Part shown: positions 6,609 through 7,675 of the stretch, one piece after another | Layout: each line of letters opens with the position of its first letter | How positions within the stretch are numbered: position 1 is the first letter of the stretch | Assembly (NCBI GenBank): GCA_030647705.1 | Contig: JAUSJJ010000068.1 | Location: 1-7,675, forward strand | From: Dehalococcoidia bacterium | Lineage (GTDB): Bacteria; Chloroflexota; Dehalococcoidia; JAUSJJ01 | Reading direction: 5' to 3' | DNA length: 7,675 nt | Notes under the pieces: generated by a model | The model's input: only the letters and a program-made list of their open reading frames with translations | Told to the model about the DNA's origin: nothing | The model's database searches: none | Program-made: the position numbers and the translations under genes

Positions 6609-7196
6609 CTAAGGCTGCTTCTTGCCGTGGAACAGCTCGCTGCCGGCGCCGGGATACACTACGCGCTCGGACGCAGCAGTCCGCCTCTTTACCGCAGGCC
6701 AGATTCCCTTTTGAGGCTCAGGGCCTTCCAGTGTTGTCTTCGAAGGAGACCGGTCCCTCATCTGCGGCTGTTTCCTTATGTCAACTTCATCGACGTTGTG
6801 GGAGAACTCGATCGGTATCCCGTTCGGATCGTGCGCGTAGATCGAGTGAATAAACCCGTGATCGATCATGTCCGACACGTGGCAACCGGCCGCTTCCAGC
6901 CTGTCCTTCAATTCCCAGAGATCGTCCTCAGTCTCGACGCCGAAAGAAACGTGGTCGAATATGAAGGGCCCCTTGACCGGCTGGCCGTGGATCTTGTCCG
7001 GCACCGGCTTCACCCCCGGCCACTCGAAAAAGGCGATGAGGTCGGTCTCCGAAATCTGAAAGAAGTAGTGCCTGAACCCTGGCTGCCCCAGCCCGGCAAC
7101 GAGCCTCATCCCGAGCAGGTCCCGCCAAAAGCGAATCGTCTTGTCGATGTCTCCAGTTGCCATTGCCAGATGATTGACACCATTGAATCTGACCAT
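6609..7196 (-). CDS. VOC-superfamily (glyoxalase / extradiol dioxygenase-like) metalloenzyme
   Basis: A protein of 195 residues with the paired beta-alpha-beta-beta-beta modules of the vicinal oxygen chelate fold. Module one is about 4-60 (GVNHLAMATGDIDKTIRFWR...LIAFFEWP); module two is about 78-134 (FDHVSFGVETEDDLWELKDR...AHDPNGIPIEFSHN). Candidate metal ligands sit at the four usual places: His9, Glu58, His82 and Glu130. I choose the ATG at 7196 because AGGAGG is 7 bases upstream; an in-frame ATG at 7223 and a TTG at 7244 lack as good a site and would add residues before the fold. After residue 140 comes a charged tail of about 55 residues with no fold I recognise. VOC members include ring-cleaving dioxygenases, glyoxalases, epimerases and resistance proteins, so the reaction is open. 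It is the first gene of an operon with the molybdoenzyme. Confidence 0.88.
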   Translation of the reverse strand: MVRFNGVNHLAMATGDIDKTIRFWRDLLGMRLVAGLGQPGFRHYFFQISETDLIAFFEWPGVKPVPDKIHGQPVKGPFIFDHVSFGVETEDDLWELKDRLEAAGCHVSDMIDHGFIHSIYAHDPNGIPIEFSHNVDEVDIRKQPQMRDRSPSKTTLEGPEPQKGIWPAVKRRTAASERVVYPGAGSELFHGKKQP

Positions 7197-7215
7197 TTCC
7201 CCTCCTCCTCTTACC
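7197..7215 (-). promoter_or_regulatory. Strong ribosome binding site deciding the VOC start
   Basis: A run of purines on the minus strand, AGAGGAGGAGGGGAA, directly precedes the ATG at 7196, with AGGAGG centred at normal spacing. It makes the upstream in-frame starts (7223 and 7244) unlikely. Confidence 0.75.
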
Positions 7216-7251
7216 GTCTGCATCGCTTTACTGTGCCTGCCCAAAACAAAT

Positions 7252-7281
7252 GGAAACCTTGGGCGTATTGCCGCGGTTTCC
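7252..7281. promoter_or_regulatory. Inverted repeat at the VOC transcription start (operator or leader hairpin)
   Basis: Perfect 7-bp arms GGAAACC (7252-7258) and GGTTTCC (7275-7281) with a 16-base spacer. The right arm directly follows the proposed -10 boxes of the minus-strand promoter, so the repeat covers the expected start site. It could be a repressor operator or an RNA stem in the VOC leader. Confidence 0.45.
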
Positions 7282-7282
7282 T

Positions 7283-7316
7283 TTCATAGTTTAGCAGCCG
7301 GAACTGTCAAGGTCAA
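7283..7316 (-). promoter_or_regulatory. Sigma70-like promoter(s) for the VOC-molybdoenzyme operon
   Basis: Two overlapping solutions on the minus strand. TTGACC (7316-7311), a 17-base spacer and TAAACT (7293-7288) is one. A perfect -35 TTGACA (7310-7305), a 16-base spacer and TATGAA (7288-7283) is the other. Both give a start about 80 bases upstream of the VOC ATG. Confidence 0.6.
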
Positions 7317-7319
7317 AGT

Positions 7320-7348
7320 TTGCCTTTTCGCCCTTCACCTTTTATACT
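7320..7348 (+). promoter_or_regulatory. Sigma70-like promoter for the second molybdoenzyme gene
   Basis: TTGCCT (7320-7325, 4 of 6 matches), a 17-base spacer and TATACT (7343-7348, 5 of 6 matches). The expected start is near 7355, leaving a leader of about 15 bases that contains the ribosome site. Its -35 lies only 3-9 bases from the -35 boxes of the opposite promoter. Confidence 0.6.
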
Positions 7349-7370
7349 GGAACGACCTCGAGGTGACAAC

Positions 7371-7675
7371 ATGACAGCAGAACAGACGAACTCCGACCTC
7401 ATAGTGCCTACCGGGTGCGCCCACGATTGCGGCGGCGCCTGCGTGCTCAAGGCGCACGTCGTGGACGGGCGCATCACGCGGTTCGAAACCGACAGCGGGG
7501 AGGACCTTCAGCTCCGCGCCTGTGTCAGGGGACGCTCCTACCGGCAAAGGGTCTATTCCCCGGATCGGCTCAAATTCCCCATGAAACGGGTGGGCGAACG
7601 TGGGGAGGGGAAGTTCGAGCGCATTTCCTGGGACGAGGCGCTGGACACCATTGTCGGGCAGTTGAAACGCGTCAA
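7371..7675 (+). CDS. Second DmsA-like molybdopterin oxidoreductase, N-terminal part (runs off right edge)
   Basis: The first 101 codons are visible. The [4Fe-4S] motif is C16-x3-C20-x3-C24-x26-C51, followed by CVRGRSYRQRVYSPDRL and KRVGERGEGKFERISWDEAL, the DmsA-branch hallmarks. By hand alignment, 65 of 90 residues match the other molybdoenzyme in this window, so the two are clear paralogues; this one lacks the extra Cys20 of its sister. The start ATG at 7371 has GAGGTG about 6 bases upstream. The N-terminus (MTAEQTNSDLIVPTGC) has no twin-arginine signal, predicting a cytoplasmic enzyme. It is transcribed away from the VOC operon from its own promoter. The Mo-ligand region and the rest of the protein lie beyond the window, so substrate class cannot be judged. 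Confidence 0.93.
   Translation, partial: MTAEQTNSDLIVPTGCAHDCGGACVLKAHVVDGRITRFETDSGEDLQLRACVRGRSYRQRVYSPDRLKFPMKRVGERGEGKFERISWDEALDTIVGQLKRV

Noticed and set aside
7197..7244. Upstream starts for the VOC gene (TTG at 7244, ATG at 7223)
   Set aside because: They would translate through the strong purine-rich ribosome site and add residues outside the fold; the ATG at 7196 has optimal spacing.
6627..7289. Open frame of 220 codons on the plus strand, antisense to the VOC gene
   Set aside because: The minus-strand frame has complete VOC motifs and a strong ribosome site; the plus-strand product resembles nothing and runs across the VOC promoter.

Overview
The window suggests a moderately GC-rich bacterium. 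A Chloroflexota or Dehalococcoidia-like lineage is my best guess: it pairs cytoplasmic DmsA-type molybdoenzymes with a lipid-anchored, very long HlyD-type adaptor carrying GPDP repeats. That taxonomic guess is inference from protein style only; there is no rRNA or other phylogenetic marker here. No tRNA, rRNA, CRISPR array or insertion sequence was seen.

Left half (1-3945, all on the minus strand, transcribed right to left): a three-gene MacAB-like export operon. In transcription order it encodes a lipoprotein periplasmic-adaptor-type protein (1393-3945), an ABC ATPase (647-1375) and a MacB/FtsX-type permease that runs off the left edge (1-650). The ATPase and permease genes overlap by 4 bases (GTGA). 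The adaptor and ATPase genes are 17 bases apart. The adaptor is more than twice the usual size because its helical region is built from two tandem-repeat families, of 32 and 33 residues.

Middle (3946-4305): a 360-base non-coding stretch. It holds 3' hairpins behind the molybdoenzyme gene. It also holds four T(G/T)AAC elements spaced exactly 11 bases apart, which resembles a PhoB/PhoP/OmpR-family response-regulator site, just upstream of the adaptor operon.

Right half: a minus-strand operon of a VOC-fold (glyoxalase/extradiol dioxygenase-like) protein (6609-7196) followed by a full-length DmsA-like molybdopterin oxidoreductase (4306-6540) that has no Tat signal. Diverging from it on the plus strand is the start of a second, closely related DmsA-like gene (7371 to the right edge). 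The two transcription units share a compact intergenic region with back-to-back sigma70-like promoters and an inverted repeat in the VOC leader. This arrangement suggests a small catabolic or reductive module with two paralogous cytoplasmic molybdoenzymes and a metal-dependent VOC enzyme. The substrate cannot be read from the sequence, and no electron-transfer (DmsB-like) or membrane-anchor subunit is visible.
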